A DNA stretch of 64,000 bases from Methylohalomonas lacus (GCF_024808875.1 NZ_JANUCT010000001.1:1-64000); one strand, 5' to 3'; positions 52,672 through 61,578 are shown, counted from the stretch's first letter. The notes: generated from the sequence alone by a model not told the origin. Numbers and translations are program-made.

Positions 52672-54150
52672 CTATTCGACGATTTTCAGACGCTGTTCCG
52701 GCGCCGGCCGGGCGTCGGGGTAATCGCCGTTCAACAGGCGCAATTGCTCCTCGGCGTAGTACGCCAGCGGCGATTCGGCAGCCAGTTCGGCGTAGTCCCG
52801 GTCGTTCGCTGCGACGATCCGCAGGCGCAGTTCCTGCGCCAGCTGCCGTTCGTCGGCGTCGAGTTCACGGAAGCTGCGCATGGCCGGCAGGAAGGCGTCG
52901 TCATGCGCCCCAACCGCATCGGCGTCACGGCTGATGCCGATGAGCGTGTAGGCCTTGTCGCGGAAGAACAGCGTCGTGTAGCGCGCCGGCCGCTGGCCCC
53001 ACTGGGTACGCACGCTGGTGCGCAGCGTATGCGCCGGCAGGCCATTGATGGTCAGATCCTCGGCCGCGCTGGTTGAGCCGCTACCGAGGTTCTTGCGCAG
53101 GTAGTCGCCGGGGCTGGTGCGCTTGTTCAGGTCCTGGGCGCTCAGCACCAGCAGGGCGCCGCCGTCGGGGGCGGTGGCGATAACCTGGCTGGGCTGATTG
53201 TCGATGCGCCAGCCGGCGGGGAAATCGAGCGCAAAGCCGAGATCGGCGTGGTACAGGCTGCTGTCGCGGACGATACCGTCCTTTTCGCTGTCGCCGTAGA
53301 CCAGGCCGTCGATGAGTTCCAGGAATGCGTCGCGGCCGATCAGTGGTTCGCCGGGGGTGCGCAATGTACGCGCGGTGCCGACGATTTCCTGCAGGCGCGT
53401 GTCATTGTCCGGGTGGGTGGCGAACAGACCGTGATAGGTCTGCGGTTCGCGGCCCTCGCGTTCGGCGATCTTCTGCGCGTAGACCTGCTGGTCCTTGAGC
53501 ACGCCCAGCACGTCGAGAATTTTTTCCGGGTCGTAGCCGCTCTGCGCCATGTACTCGGCGCCGAGGCGGTCGGCCTGCAGCTCGTGTTCGCGACCGTAGC
53601 CGCGCAGGATCGCGGTGCCGGCGATGTTCATCAGCGAACCGGCGGCCTGGTTGTTCATGCCCGGCACGAAGATCGCCGTCAGGGTGGCGCCGATGTTGGC
53701 CATCTGCGCGGCGCTGTACTGCTGTACCGAGTGTCGCGCGGTGACGTGGCCGATCTCGTGGCCGAGCACGGCCGCCATCTCCGCTTCGGAGTTCAGATAG
53801 GCGAGCAGGCCGCGGGTGATGTAGATGTAGCCGCCGGGCAGCGCGAAGGCGTTGATGTCGGCGCTGTCGAGCACCGTGAAGCGGTAGATGAGCTCCGGCC
53901 GGTGGCTCTGCGCGGCCAGGCGCTTGCCGATGTCGTTGACGTAGCGCTGCAGTTCGGGATCATCGTATTCGCCAAACGCATCAATGATTTCCGCGTGCGT
54001 CTGCCGGCCCAGCGCCAGCTCCTGCTCCTCGGACATGAAGACGATGTCCTGCTCGCCGCTGACCGGATTGGTGGCGCAGGCGCCCGTCAGCAGCAGGGTC
54101 AGCAGCAGCAGCGGCAACAGTGATGTACGCCAGAGGCGGGTGTTGGGCAC
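52672..54150 (-). CDS. M48-family metalloprotease lipoprotein (BepA-like)
   Basis: 492 residues. A lipoprotein signal (LLPLLLLTLLLTGACATNP, lipobox TGAC) precedes the M48 domain with zinc motif HEIGHVTARH, third ligand in EHELQADRLGAEYM, and FATHPDNDTRLQEI. The C-terminal 230 residues form a second domain with LYHADLGFALDFPAGWRIDN. BepA-like proteases help outer-membrane protein assembly and remove stalled LptD or BamA substrates. A TPR region, as in BepA, is not obvious, so it may be a different M48 subgroup. Confidence 0.9.
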   Translation of the reverse strand: MPNTRLWRTSLLPLLLLTLLLTGACATNPVSGEQDIVFMSEEQELALGRQTHAEIIDAFGEYDDPELQRYVNDIGKRLAAQSHRPELIYRFTVLDSADINAFALPGGYIYITRGLLAYLNSEAEMAAVLGHEIGHVTARHSVQQYSAAQMANIGATLTAIFVPGMNNQAAGSLMNIAGTAILRGYGREHELQADRLGAEYMAQSGYDPEKILDVLGVLKDQQVYAQKIAEREGREPQTYHGLFATHPDNDTRLQEIVGTARTLRTPGEPLIGRDAFLELIDGLVYGDSEKDGIVRDSSLYHADLGFALDFPAGWRIDNQPSQVIATAPDGGALLVLSAQDLNKRTSPGDYLRKNLGSGSTSAAEDLTINGLPAHTLRTSVRTQWGQRPARYTTLFFRDKAYTLIGISRDADAVGAHDDAFLPAMRSFRELDADERQLAQELRLRIVAANDRDYAELAAESPLAYYAEEQLRLLNGDYPDARPAPEQRLKIVE

Positions 54151-54215
54151 GACGGTTGTCCTCGTCCATTGAGTCCTTAGTTAGGACCGGTCGTCGGGTC
54201 GGACGTTCCGCGTCA

Positions 54216-54995
54216 TCAGTACAGTGTCCAGGCGTCGGGATGCGACAGGGTCAGGCGCAGCTGACCGCTGCGCCGGTAGATCTTGCCGCGCGCCTCGAGC
54301 CGCTGGCCGACCAGTGCATCCCAGTCCGTTATCCCGAATCGGCTGCTGTCGTCACGCGCGATGCGCAGCGCCACGTCCTCGGTCAGGTTCAGCCAAATGC
54401 AGCAGCGGCTGTGACCGACGCGTTGCACCGTGCCGGTGACGACGCGGTAGCCGCGCGTGTCCGCCGGCAGTGCCGCGGCCGGCTGCGGCTGGTAGGCCGG
54501 TAACGCCCACAGGCCGCGGCGCTGTTCGCGCGCCTGGCGCGCGGCGGCGCGGTAGCAGTCGCGGTGGCCGAGATTGGGGGCGATGGTCAGTGGCGTGGCC
54601 AGGCCGGCGCGCAGCAGTTCAGCCTGGATATTGACGTCGTCGGCGTAGAGATGGCCGAGCAGGCGGCCGTAATGATCGCGGCGTTCCGCGCCGTAGCGCA
54701 CGCGCAATGTATCGGCATTGGCGACGATGGCCCGCAGGCGCTCGCGGGCACGCCGGGCGCCGGCTTCGGCCGGTCGATCATCGCGCGCGAGTTCCGGTGT
54801 GTCGATGCCGATGAGGCGCAGGCTTTCGCCATCGGCGCGCTTGACCGTATCGCCGTCGTGGACATGGCGCAACGCAATGGTTTGTGTGGCGGGGCTGAGG
54901 CAGCCGGACTCGGCGGCGGCCGGGCCGGCCGCAGTCAGGCAGAAAAGCGCGAGCAGCCAGCGGCCGCTGCGCCAGCGCCGTGCCGGGGACGGCAC
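54216..54995 (-). CDS. Staphylococcal-nuclease-like (thermonuclease) family protein
   Basis: About 259 residues. A signal peptide (RSGRWLLALFCLTAAGPAAA) precedes an SNase domain with VHDGDTVKRADGESLRLIGI, DTPELARDDR and the later GLATPLTIAPN, where D-T-P-E-L-A-R and R-x-R-x-G carry catalytic residues. The C-terminal 80 residues (YRVVTGTVQRVGHSRCCIWL) resemble an OB-fold extension. The open frame reaches 55106, overlapping rpmE, so I place the start at the GTG at 54995, 13 bases after the rpmE stop; no strong ribosome binding site is seen and coupling to rpmE is likely. Periplasmic nuclease is the likely role. Confidence 0.8.
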   Translation of the reverse strand: MPSPARRWRSGRWLLALFCLTAAGPAAAESGCLSPATQTIALRHVHDGDTVKRADGESLRLIGIDTPELARDDRPAEAGARRARERLRAIVANADTLRVRYGAERRDHYGRLLGHLYADDVNIQAELLRAGLATPLTIAPNLGHRDCYRAAARQAREQRRGLWALPAYQPQPAAALPADTRGYRVVTGTVQRVGHSRCCIWLNLTEDVALRIARDDSSRFGITDWDALVGQRLEARGKIYRRSGQLRLTLSHPDAWTLY

Positions 54996-55008
54996 GGCGG
55001 TAGAACGG

Positions 55009-55209
55009 TTACATGCCGTACTTGCGGCGGAACTTGTCGACACGACCGGCGGTGTCCAGCATCTTCTGCTTGCCGGTATAGAACGGGTGGCACTTGGAGC
55101 AGACATCCAGGTGCAGTTCCTCGGTGTGGGTCGAGCGCGTCTTGAACGTCTCGCCGCAGCTGCAGCTGACGCTGATTTCTTCGTACTGAGGATGAATGTC
55201 CGCTTTCAT
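55009..55209 (-). CDS. rpmE: 50S ribosomal protein L31
   Basis: 66 residues, [20 protein letters not shown] then [20 protein letters not shown] and [15 protein letters not shown]. The four Cys (CSCG, CSKC) mark the zinc-containing type of L31, which is replaced by a Cys-free paralogue under zinc starvation in many bacteria; no paralogue is in view. The start is at 55209, since L31 begins MKADIHP; the frame reaches 55221. It is upstream of the nuclease gene on the same strand. Confidence 0.96.
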   Translation of the reverse strand: MKADIHPQYEEISVSCSCGETFKTRSTHTEELHLDVCSKCHPFYTGKQKMLDTAGRVDKFRRKYGM

Positions 55210-55321
55210 GATTCTGGTCACATCTTGCTGTAAGACGCCCGCGGGGCGTCGGTGGTTCGTATAATCGGTTTCATTGACCGCAACCGATCCCGGGCGGTCA
55301 AGGGCGAAGCAGTCTAGTCGA

Positions 55322-55350
55322 AAGCGCGCGCCGACGCAACGCCGACGCGC
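55322..55350 (-). terminator. GC-rich hairpin between xth and rpmE
   Basis: Arms GCGCGCG and CGCGCGC (on the minus strand) enclose a 15-base loop just after the xth stop; only TTT follows. A weak terminator. Confidence 0.45.
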
Positions 55351-55353
55351 GCG

Positions 55354-56124
55354 TCAGGGCTCGAATTCGGCCACCACCGGGGCGTGATCGGAAGGCCGTT
55401 CGAGGCCGCGCGGCGCCTTGTCGATGTGGCAGCCGACACACTGCCTGGCCAGCGCCTGGCTGGCGAGGATGTGGTCGATGCGCAGGCCGCGATTGCGCTT
55501 GAAGCCGTTGGCGCGGTAGTCCCACCAGGAGAAGTCTGCCGCCGGCTGCTCGAACAGGCGGTAGCAGTCGATCAGGCCGAGCGCGGTCAAATCGCGGAAC
55601 GCCTGCTTTTCCGGTTCGCTGAACAGCACCTTGCCGCGCCATTCGTCCGGGTCGTGGACGTCGCGGTCATCGGGCGCGATGTTGAAGTCGCCGACGACGA
55701 TGAGCTGGCGGTACTGCTGGCGCAGTTCGCCGACGTAGGCCTGCAGCCGGTTCAGCCAGTCGAGCTTGTAGGCGTACTTGTCGGAGCCGACTTCCGAGCC
55801 ATTTGGGATGTAGAGGTTGAGAAAGCACAGATCATCATCGGCGACGCACAGCACCCGTTTCTGCGGGTCGTCACTGCCCGGCAGCGCGGTGGCGCGTGTC
55901 GTGAAGGCGCGCTCGCGGAAGGCGACGGCGACGCCGTTGTAGGTTTTCTGACCGGAGAACAGAACCTGGTAGCCGGCGGCCTCGAAGTCGGCGACCGGGA
56001 AGTCGGCGTCAGCGAGCTTGGTTTCCTGCAGACCGATGATGTCGACCGGGTTCGCGGCCAGCCAGTCGAGCACCTGCGGGCCGCGCACGCGCAGGGAATT
56101 GACGTTCCAGGTGGCGACGCGCAT
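55354..56124 (-). CDS. xth: Exodeoxyribonuclease III / AP endonuclease
   Basis: 256 residues of the EEP superfamily. Catalytic elements: ATWNVNSLRVR (N-terminal Asn), GLQETKLADADFP (metal Glu), VGDFNIAPDDRDVHDP (Asp-Asn pair), WWDYRANGFKRNRGLRIDHI (Asp-His region) and PSDHAPVVAEFEP (terminal Asp-His pair). It repairs abasic sites and 3' blocked ends. Its stop and the upstream SH3-domain gene lie six bases apart, so they may share a transcript. Confidence 0.95.
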   Translation of the reverse strand: MRVATWNVNSLRVRGPQVLDWLAANPVDIIGLQETKLADADFPVADFEAAGYQVLFSGQKTYNGVAVAFRERAFTTRATALPGSDDPQKRVLCVADDDLCFLNLYIPNGSEVGSDKYAYKLDWLNRLQAYVGELRQQYRQLIVVGDFNIAPDDRDVHDPDEWRGKVLFSEPEKQAFRDLTALGLIDCYRLFEQPAADFSWWDYRANGFKRNRGLRIDHILASQALARQCVGCHIDKAPRGLERPSDHAPVVAEFEP

Positions 56125-56130
56125 GGCGTT

Positions 56131-56763
56131 TCAGATCCGGAAGCCGCCGTGACGACGGCGCTGGCGGTAGTCCATCAGCCAGCCACCGACGAGCATGCCG
56201 ATCAGCAGCAGCACGGCCGCGGCCGCCAGCAGGTAGCGCGGCGTCAGCCAGACCGGCGCATGCCCGGCAGCCGCGCCCGGATCGCGCCGGCTTTGCTGCT
56301 GTTGCCGGAGTTGCTTGCGCAGCTCGGCGACTTCGGCGCGCTTGCGGCCGAGCTCGGTCTCCAGCCGATCGTGACTGGCGCGCAGATCGGCCAGCGTCGC
56401 GCTGGTGTCGTCCGCGGCTTGCGGTTCGAGCTGACGCAGCCGCGCCAGCTCGGCGCGGCTGGCCTCCAGCGCCGCGCGCGTTGCCTCCAGCTTGGCGCGC
56501 GTCGGTTCGTCTTCCATGAGGTAGCGGGCGTCCAGCCAGCCGACCTGGTCGTCGGCAGTGCGCACCTGCACGCGTTGGTCGTCCGCGCGCGCCAGTATCT
56601 CCACCTCGGTGCCGGTGGGCAGCAGTTCGATGATCGGGCTGGCGGTGCTGTTGTCCTCATGCAGCCCGGCCTCGACGCGGTCGATGATGTAGGCGCGCTC
56701 GGCCGGCGCTGACAGCGGCAGCAGCAGCAGTGTGGTCAGCAAAGTGCGTCGCAGTGCAGTCAT
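56131..56763 (-). CDS. SH3-domain envelope protein (TIGR04211/YgiM-like)
   Basis: 210 residues: a signal peptide (LRRTLLTTLLLLPLSAPAE), a bacterial SH3 domain (VEAGLHEDNSTASPIIELLP, VQVRTADDQVGWLDARYLME), a coiled coil (about 95-165), and a C-terminal transmembrane helix (LAAAAVLLLIGMLVGGWLMD) with a basic tail. This architecture fits the TIGR04211 family. The ATG at 56763 lies four bases after the prlC stop, suggesting coupling. It is probably anchored in the inner membrane with its SH3 domain in the periplasm, perhaps binding cell-wall peptides. Confidence 0.87.
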   Translation of the reverse strand: MTALRRTLLTTLLLLPLSAPAERAYIIDRVEAGLHEDNSTASPIIELLPTGTEVEILARADDQRVQVRTADDQVGWLDARYLMEDEPTRAKLEATRAALEASRAELARLRQLEPQAADDTSATLADLRASHDRLETELGRKRAEVAELRKQLRQQQQSRRDPGAAAGHAPVWLTPRYLLAAAAVLLLIGMLVGGWLMDYRQRRRHGGFRI

Positions 56764-56767
56764 GGCG

Positions 56768-58816
56768 TCAGGCGGCGATACCGCTGTGGCGCAGCAGGGG
56801 CTCGATGCTCGGTTCACGGCCGCGAAACTCGACGAACAGGTCCAGCGGATCGCGCGCGCCGCCCTGCTCGAGAATGCTGTGCAGGAAAGCCTGGCCGGCA
56901 GCCTGGTCGAACAGGCCGCGCTCCTCGAACAGCGAGAAGGCGTCGGCCGACAGTACCTCGGCCCACTTGTAGCTGTAGTAGCCGGCGGCGTAACCGCCGG
57001 CGAAGATGTGTGCGAAACCGTGCTGGAAGCGGTTGAACGCCGGCGGCTTGATCACGGCAACCTCGTCGCGCACCTGGTCGAGCAGCTGCTGGATGGCGGC
57101 GCTGTCGTGGTTGGCGTAGTCCAGGTGCAGGCGGAAGTCGAACAGCGAGAATTCCAGCTGGCGCACCATCTGCATGCTCGACTGGAAGTTTTTTGCCGCC
57201 TGCATGCGCGCAAACAGATCGTCCGGGATGGCTGCCCCGGTCCGATAATGGCGCGCGAACAGGTCCAGCGCCGCGCGTTCCCAGCACCAGTTCTCCATGA
57301 ACTGGCTTGGCAGCTCGACCACGTCCCAGGGTACGCCATTGATGCCGGCCACCGCCGGGTGATCGATGCGCGTCAGCATGTGATGCAGGCCGTGGCCGAA
57401 CTCGTGGAACAGCGTCTCGACTTCCTGGTGCGTCAGCAGCGCCGGCCTGTCGCCCACCGCCGGGCTGAAGTTGCAGGTCAGGTAGGCGACCGGCAGTTGT
57501 ACTGCACTCGCCGAGCGCCGGCGCACGCGGCACTCGTCCATCCAGGCGCCGCCGCGCTTTTCCGGGCGCGCGTAGAGGTCGAGGTAAAAGCCGGCGCGCA
57601 GGGTGTCGTCGGCATCGTAAATGTCGTAATAGCGCACGTCGTCGTGCCAGACGGCGACACCGTCGCGTTCGCGAATGCGGATGCCGTAGAGCTTGTGGAC
57701 AACCGTGAATAGGCCCTCGATCACGGCATGCGCCGGGAAATACGGCCGCAGGTCTTCCTGCGACAGTTCGTACTTCGCCTGGCGCAGCTTCTCCGTGTAG
57801 TAGGCAACGTCCCAGGCCTCGAGCCGGTCGAGACCGTCGGTTTCGGCGGCGAATGCGGCCAGCGCCTGGTATTCCTGCTGCGCGGCCGGCCGTGCCCGTT
57901 CGGCCAGGTCGCCGAGGAAGTCGAGCACGGTTTCCGGCGTCTTCGCCATCTTGCGTGCCAGCGAGTAGTGCGCGTAGCTGGCAAAGCCGAGCAGCTGTGC
58001 CAGCTCGTGGCGCAGCGCGAGGATCTGTTCCATGACTTCGCTGTTGTCCCAGCGGCCGGCGTGCGGTCCCTGATCCGAGGCGCGCGTGACGAAGGCCGCG
58101 TAGACCTCACGGCGCAGTTCGCGGTTGTCGCAGTAGCTGACCACCGGTACGAAGGACGGGAAGTCGAGGCCGATCAGCCAGCCGTCGCGATTGTCGCGGC
58201 GGGCATTGTCGGCCAGCAGGTCCAGCGCCGAGTCGGGCAGGCCGGCGAGCGCTTGCGGATCAGTGACGTGCTTGTGCCAGGCGTTGGTGGCGTCGAGCAG
58301 GTTTTCCTCGAACTTGGTCTGCAGTTTCGAGAGCTGCTGCTGGATCGTCCGGTAACGGGCGCGGTCGTCGCCCTCGAGATCGATCCCGGACAGGCGGAAA
58401 TCGCGCAGGGCATTGTCGACTATCTTCTGCTGCGCCGTATCCAGGCGCGCGTACTCGGCGCTGTCGGCGACCTGCTTGTAGGCCTGGTACAGGCCGCGGT
58501 GCTGGCCCATCTCGGTGGCGTAGTCGGACAGTTTTTCCAGGCAGGCGTTGTAGGCACTGCGCAGGGCCTCGTTGTCGGCGACGCCGTGCAGGTGACTGAC
58601 CGGCGACCAGACACGGTTGAGCTGATCGTCGAGTTCCTCCAGCGGCTGCAGGGTGTTGTCCCAGCTGTAGTCGGCGGTCGCGTTCAGCAGTTCCTCGATG
58701 CGCTCGCGGTTATACGCGAGCTGTTGATCGATGGCCGGTTCAACGTGTTCCGGGCGGATGCGATCAAAGGCCGGCAGGTCGCCGGTTTGGAGTAATGGGT
58801 TGTCGCTGTCGTTCAT
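56768..58816 (-). CDS. prlC: Oligopeptidase A
   Basis: 682 residues of the M3 metallopeptidase family. The zinc motif is HEFGHGLHHMLTRID with the third ligand region ELPSQFMENWCWER. The C-terminal FAHIFAGGYAAGYYSYKWAE is also typical. It degrades signal peptides and other short peptides in the cytoplasm. Length matches E. coli PrlC (680). I choose the ATG at 58816 (MNDSDNPLLQTGDLPAFDRI), since the open frame to 58846 lacks support. The downstream SH3-domain gene follows by four bases. Confidence 0.96.
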   Translation of the reverse strand: MNDSDNPLLQTGDLPAFDRIRPEHVEPAIDQQLAYNRERIEELLNATADYSWDNTLQPLEELDDQLNRVWSPVSHLHGVADNEALRSAYNACLEKLSDYATEMGQHRGLYQAYKQVADSAEYARLDTAQQKIVDNALRDFRLSGIDLEGDDRARYRTIQQQLSKLQTKFEENLLDATNAWHKHVTDPQALAGLPDSALDLLADNARRDNRDGWLIGLDFPSFVPVVSYCDNRELRREVYAAFVTRASDQGPHAGRWDNSEVMEQILALRHELAQLLGFASYAHYSLARKMAKTPETVLDFLGDLAERARPAAQQEYQALAAFAAETDGLDRLEAWDVAYYTEKLRQAKYELSQEDLRPYFPAHAVIEGLFTVVHKLYGIRIRERDGVAVWHDDVRYYDIYDADDTLRAGFYLDLYARPEKRGGAWMDECRVRRRSASAVQLPVAYLTCNFSPAVGDRPALLTHQEVETLFHEFGHGLHHMLTRIDHPAVAGINGVPWDVVELPSQFMENWCWERAALDLFARHYRTGAAIPDDLFARMQAAKNFQSSMQMVRQLEFSLFDFRLHLDYANHDSAAIQQLLDQVRDEVAVIKPPAFNRFQHGFAHIFAGGYAAGYYSYKWAEVLSADAFSLFEERGLFDQAAGQAFLHSILEQGGARDPLDLFVEFRGREPSIEPLLRHSGIAA

Positions 58817-58879
58817 GAATCGAATGGCCTGGCTGGAGGACGCCACACTTTAACCGACATGCGCGGCTAATGGGAGACG

Positions 58880-59800
58880 TCAGCCGGCCAGTCGTGTCGT
58901 GATGAGAAAACTGGCCAGTGCGCCACCGGCCAGCGCCAGAATGAAGTAGCCGAACAGGCGGCGCTGCAGGCGCCGGACCAGGTCCGACTGCGGCAGGGCG
59001 GACAGCAGGTACGGCCGGCGTGCGTCATGCGTGTCGGTCAGCGTGTGCACTGGCGTGGCGTTCTGCAACCCGGTGTGCTGAGCGACGACCTCGGCCCAGG
59101 CGGCGGCGCGCACCGCTTCCCATTCGGCCAGGCATATCTCGCCGTCGTTATTCCGGTCGAAGCGCTCGACCAGCATCTGCGTGTCCGCCTTCCATTCGCG
59201 CAACAGGCTCTTGAGCATGGTTTGCGTGTCACTGCCGCCGGCGCCACCGGTGGTCTCGAACAGGCCGATGGCGTACAGCGGTTCGCCCGGCTTGAGCAGT
59301 GACTCGGTGAAGCGGAAGCGACCGCCAAGCAGGAACCAGCGGCTGCCGGTGGTCCGCGGGCGACTGTCGCGGTTCGGGCCGTACCATTTCTGCCGCTGGC
59401 GCGGGGTCACACGGGCACCGTCCGGATCGATGACGCATTCGCCGGTACTATCGACGAGCAGGAACAGGTCGTCGCTGGTACCGGACTCGAGCGTCACCCA
59501 GCGGCGGTTCTTGCCGCTGCCGCGACGCTCGTGGATGGCGTACTGATACCAGGTGCAGTGCAGGCCGCTTAGCGGCGCGATAATCGGCGGCCCGTCCATG
59601 AGCTCGCAGCGGCCCTCGAGCTCGACGTAACCCTGGGCCGCCGAGCGGATTTTCGAGGTCGGCACATCCTCGACCATGCGCTTGCGCAGCAGATGTATGA
59701 AACCGCGGAACAGGCCGAAGCCGCAGGCGGCGACCGCCAGCGCGGCCAGCAGCCAGAAATCATCGGTCTCGGCATGCCGGATCCAGGCGCTGAAGTCCAT
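58880..59800 (-). CDS. GIDE-domain membrane protein with EF-hand
   Basis: 306 residues. An N-terminal membrane helix (WLLAALAVAACGFGLFRGFI) is followed by a GIDE-type domain (SKIRSAAQGYVELEGRCELM, PIIAPLSGLHCTWYQYAIHE, DDLFLLVDSTGECVIDPDGA). Near the C terminus is a single EF-hand, FDRNNDGEICLAEWEAV, with Asp, Asn, Asp and Glu in calcium-loop positions, then a final transmembrane helix. GIDE domains occur in the mitochondrial E3 ligase MUL1, but no RING is present here. It follows the LemA gene by 15 bases; LemA and GIDE-type pairs recur in bacteria. A role at the membrane sensing calcium is a guess. Confidence 0.8.
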   Translation of the reverse strand: MDFSAWIRHAETDDFWLLAALAVAACGFGLFRGFIHLLRKRMVEDVPTSKIRSAAQGYVELEGRCELMDGPPIIAPLSGLHCTWYQYAIHERRGSGKNRRWVTLESGTSDDLFLLVDSTGECVIDPDGARVTPRQRQKWYGPNRDSRPRTTGSRWFLLGGRFRFTESLLKPGEPLYAIGLFETTGGAGGSDTQTMLKSLLREWKADTQMLVERFDRNNDGEICLAEWEAVRAAAWAEVVAQHTGLQNATPVHTLTDTHDARRPYLLSALPQSDLVRRLQRRLFGYFILALAGGALASFLITTRLAG

Positions 59801-59815
59801 CGCAGCGGCTGCCGT

Positions 59816-60388
59816 CTAGTCGAATAGCGCCGTCATGTCGACGTCGCGCACTTCTTCCTCGGAAAACTCCAGCAGGGGTTTGGCCTCGAACCTGAACACT
59901 CGGGCGATAAGCACGTCGGGAAACTGTTCGATGCGGATGTTGTTCAGGTTGACCGACTCGTTGTAGAACTCGCGGCGGTCGGCGATGGCATCCTCGAGCC
60001 CGCTGATACGGCCCTGTAGATGTTTGAAACTCGCGTCGGCCTTGAGATCGGGGTAGTCCTCGGCGACGGCGAACAGGTTGCCCAGGCCGAGGCGCAGTTC
60101 CGTTTCCGCCGGCCCCAGTGCGCCGACGTCGCCGCGTTCGCGTGCCGCCGAGACCTCGGCGCGGGCGCGCATGACGCGTTCGAGTGTCGCCTGCTCGTAG
60201 TTCATGTACTGCTTGCAGGTCTCGACCAGCTTCGGCAGCTCGTCATGGCGTTGCTTGAGCAGGACATCGATGTTCGACCAGGCCTTGTCGACGTTATGCT
60301 TCAACGTCACCAGCTGGTTGTAGAGGATGACGCTGTATAGTACCAGCGCCGCCAGTACACCCAATACGATGTAATTGCCCCAGTCCAT
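59816..60388 (-). CDS. LemA family protein
   Basis: 190 residues: one N-terminal transmembrane helix (YIVLGVLAALVLYSVILYNQ) and a helical LemA domain with KAWSNIDVLLKQRHDELPKL and AVAEDYPDLKADASFKHLQG and YNESVNLNNIRIEQFPDVLI. LemA proteins are widespread, membrane-anchored with an exposed N terminus, and of uncertain function. The ATG at 60388 has GGGGGCAAGG upstream; the open frame to 60451 is less likely. It probably forms an operon with the GIDE-domain gene downstream. Confidence 0.9.
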   Translation of the reverse strand: MDWGNYIVLGVLAALVLYSVILYNQLVTLKHNVDKAWSNIDVLLKQRHDELPKLVETCKQYMNYEQATLERVMRARAEVSAARERGDVGALGPAETELRLGLGNLFAVAEDYPDLKADASFKHLQGRISGLEDAIADRREFYNESVNLNNIRIEQFPDVLIARVFRFEAKPLLEFSEEEVRDVDMTALFD

Positions 60389-60512
60389 GCCTTGCCCCCG
60401 GTCAGTATGGTTGTTGTACGAAACCGCCGATACTTTGCCCCAGTATAGCAACGGCCGCCACAGTGTAGATCGAAACGCGAATGATTATTTCCAAAAATCA
60501 AAAGCTTATGTC

Positions 60513-60541
60513 TTGCTTTGGGCGCCTGCGCCACCTAGAAT
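60513..60541 (+). promoter_or_regulatory. Sigma-70 promoter of bfr
   Basis: TTGCTT (60513-60518), 17-base spacer, TAGAAT (60536-60541). Transcription would start near 60548, 28 bases before the bfr ATG, which has a CCGGAG ribosome binding site. Confidence 0.75.
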
Positions 60542-60575
60542 CTAGCCTGATTTTAACCTTTCCGGAGTAACCGCC

Positions 60576-61040
60576 ATGCAGGGCGACAAGAAAGTCATCG
60601 ACTATCTCAACAAGGCGCTGACCAACGAGCTGACCGCCATCAACCAGTATTTTCTGCATGCGCGCATGTACAAGAACTGGGGCCTGAATCAGCTCAACGA
60701 GATCGAGTACAACGAGTCGATCGACGAGATGAAGCATGCCGACAAGCTGATCGAGCGGGTGCTGTTCTTCGAGGGTGTGCCCAATCTGCAGGATATCGGC
60801 AAGCTCAAGATCGGCGAGAATCCGAAGGAGATGCTGGAGCTGGACCTGCAGCTCGAGCACGAGGCAGTGCCGTTGCTGCGCGAGGCGGCCGCCTACTGCG
60901 AGTCGATCAAGGACTACGTCAGCCGTGACCTGTTCACCGAGATTCTCGACGGCGAAGAGGAGCACATCGACTGGCTCGAAACCCAGCTCGATCTCGTTAA
61001 CCGGGTCGGCCTGGAGAATTACCTGCAGTCGAAGATGTAG
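60576..61040 (+). CDS. bfr: Bacterioferritin
   Basis: 154 residues; a 24-mer haem-binding ferritin that stores iron. Ferroxidase ligands are visible as [20 protein letters not shown] (Glu18), [20 protein letters not shown] (Glu51/His54, with haem Met52), [18 protein letters not shown] (Glu94) and [18 protein letters not shown] (Glu127/His130). CCGGAG precedes the ATG. A strong terminator and then bfd, encoding its iron-release ferredoxin, follow. Confidence 0.97.
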   Translation: MQGDKKVIDYLNKALTNELTAINQYFLHARMYKNWGLNQLNEIEYNESIDEMKHADKLIERVLFFEGVPNLQDIGKLKIGENPKEMLELDLQLEHEAVPLLREAAAYCESIKDYVSRDLFTEILDGEEEHIDWLETQLDLVNRVGLENYLQSKM

Positions 61041-61070
61041 CCGCCGGCCCCGGCACACGGGGGTCCGGAA

Positions 61071-61097
61071 AGCCCGGTTGCCGGCCGGGCTTTTTTT
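61071..61097 (+). terminator. Rho-independent terminator of bfr
   Basis: AGCCCGG/CCGGGCT with a 7-base loop and seven T residues, 30 bases after the bfr stop codon. Confidence 0.9.
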
Positions 61098-61111
61098 ATT
61101 GAATTTTTATT

Positions 61112-61130
61112 GCAAACGTTTCTCATTAGT
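61112..61130. promoter_or_regulatory. Possible Fur box upstream of bfd
   Basis: GCAAACGTTTCTCATTAGT matches the 19-base Fur consensus GATAATGATAATCATTATC at about 11 positions and lies about 85 bases before the bfd ATG. bfd is commonly Fur-repressed, but the match is modest. Confidence 0.4.
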
Positions 61131-61214
61131 ACTAATATTCGAATCAAGGTTGAGAATATTAATACCGGCGACAGGCCGCTTCGCGGACGGCGCCGCACCC
61201 ATGGTGAGAAAGTG

Positions 61215-61436
61215 ATGATTGTCTGTGTTTGCAACGCCATAACCGAACGCGATATCGACGAGGCCGTCGCCGACGGCGCCACTTCCATGCAGGCGCTTCA
61301 GGACAGCCTGCGGGTCTCCAGCCAGTGCGGCAGTTGCAGCGGTTGCGCTGAAGCCTGCCTGGAACGCGCCCTGAGCGAGAGAGGCCCCGCGCGGCCCCTG
61401 CCGCTGGTTGCCACCAGCGAGTCATTGCCAGCCTAG
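61215..61436 (+). CDS. bfd: Bacterioferritin-associated ferredoxin
   Basis: 73 residues: MIVCVCNAITERDIDEAVAD with C-x-C, then CGSCSGCAEAC, giving the CxCx31-32CxxC [2Fe-2S] pattern of Bfd. Bfd reduces bacterioferritin-bound iron so that it can be released. The ATG at 61215 is chosen because the N-terminal MIVCVC is the family opening; the open frame to 61110 lies over the putative Fur box. GTGAGAAAGTG upstream supplies a weak ribosome binding site. It has a Pro-rich C-terminal extension beyond the usual size. Confidence 0.93.
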   Translation: MIVCVCNAITERDIDEAVADGATSMQALQDSLRVSSQCGSCSGCAEACLERALSERGPARPLPLVATSESLPA

Positions 61437-61473
61437 ACGCCGGCTGTTTGCTTCGGCACCACGCCGGAGCGCG

Positions 61474-61503
61474 TTCTTATTTTATTGAATAAGAATCCTT
61501 AGC
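61474..61503. promoter_or_regulatory. Inverted repeat and possible Fur box upstream of the TonB receptor gene
   Basis: TTCTTATT (61474-61481) and AATAAGAA (61488-61495) form a perfect inverted repeat with a 6-base loop. Overlapping it, TTGAATAAGAATCCTTAGC (61485-61503) matches the Fur consensus at about 13 of 19 bases. It lies about 80 bases before the receptor ATG. Confidence 0.45.
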
Positions 61504-61578
61504 TTTTATTTTTCATTTTACAAGTCTGGTAAGGACTTACCCGGTGGGGTACCGGGCAATCGATGGGAGAGATGATGT

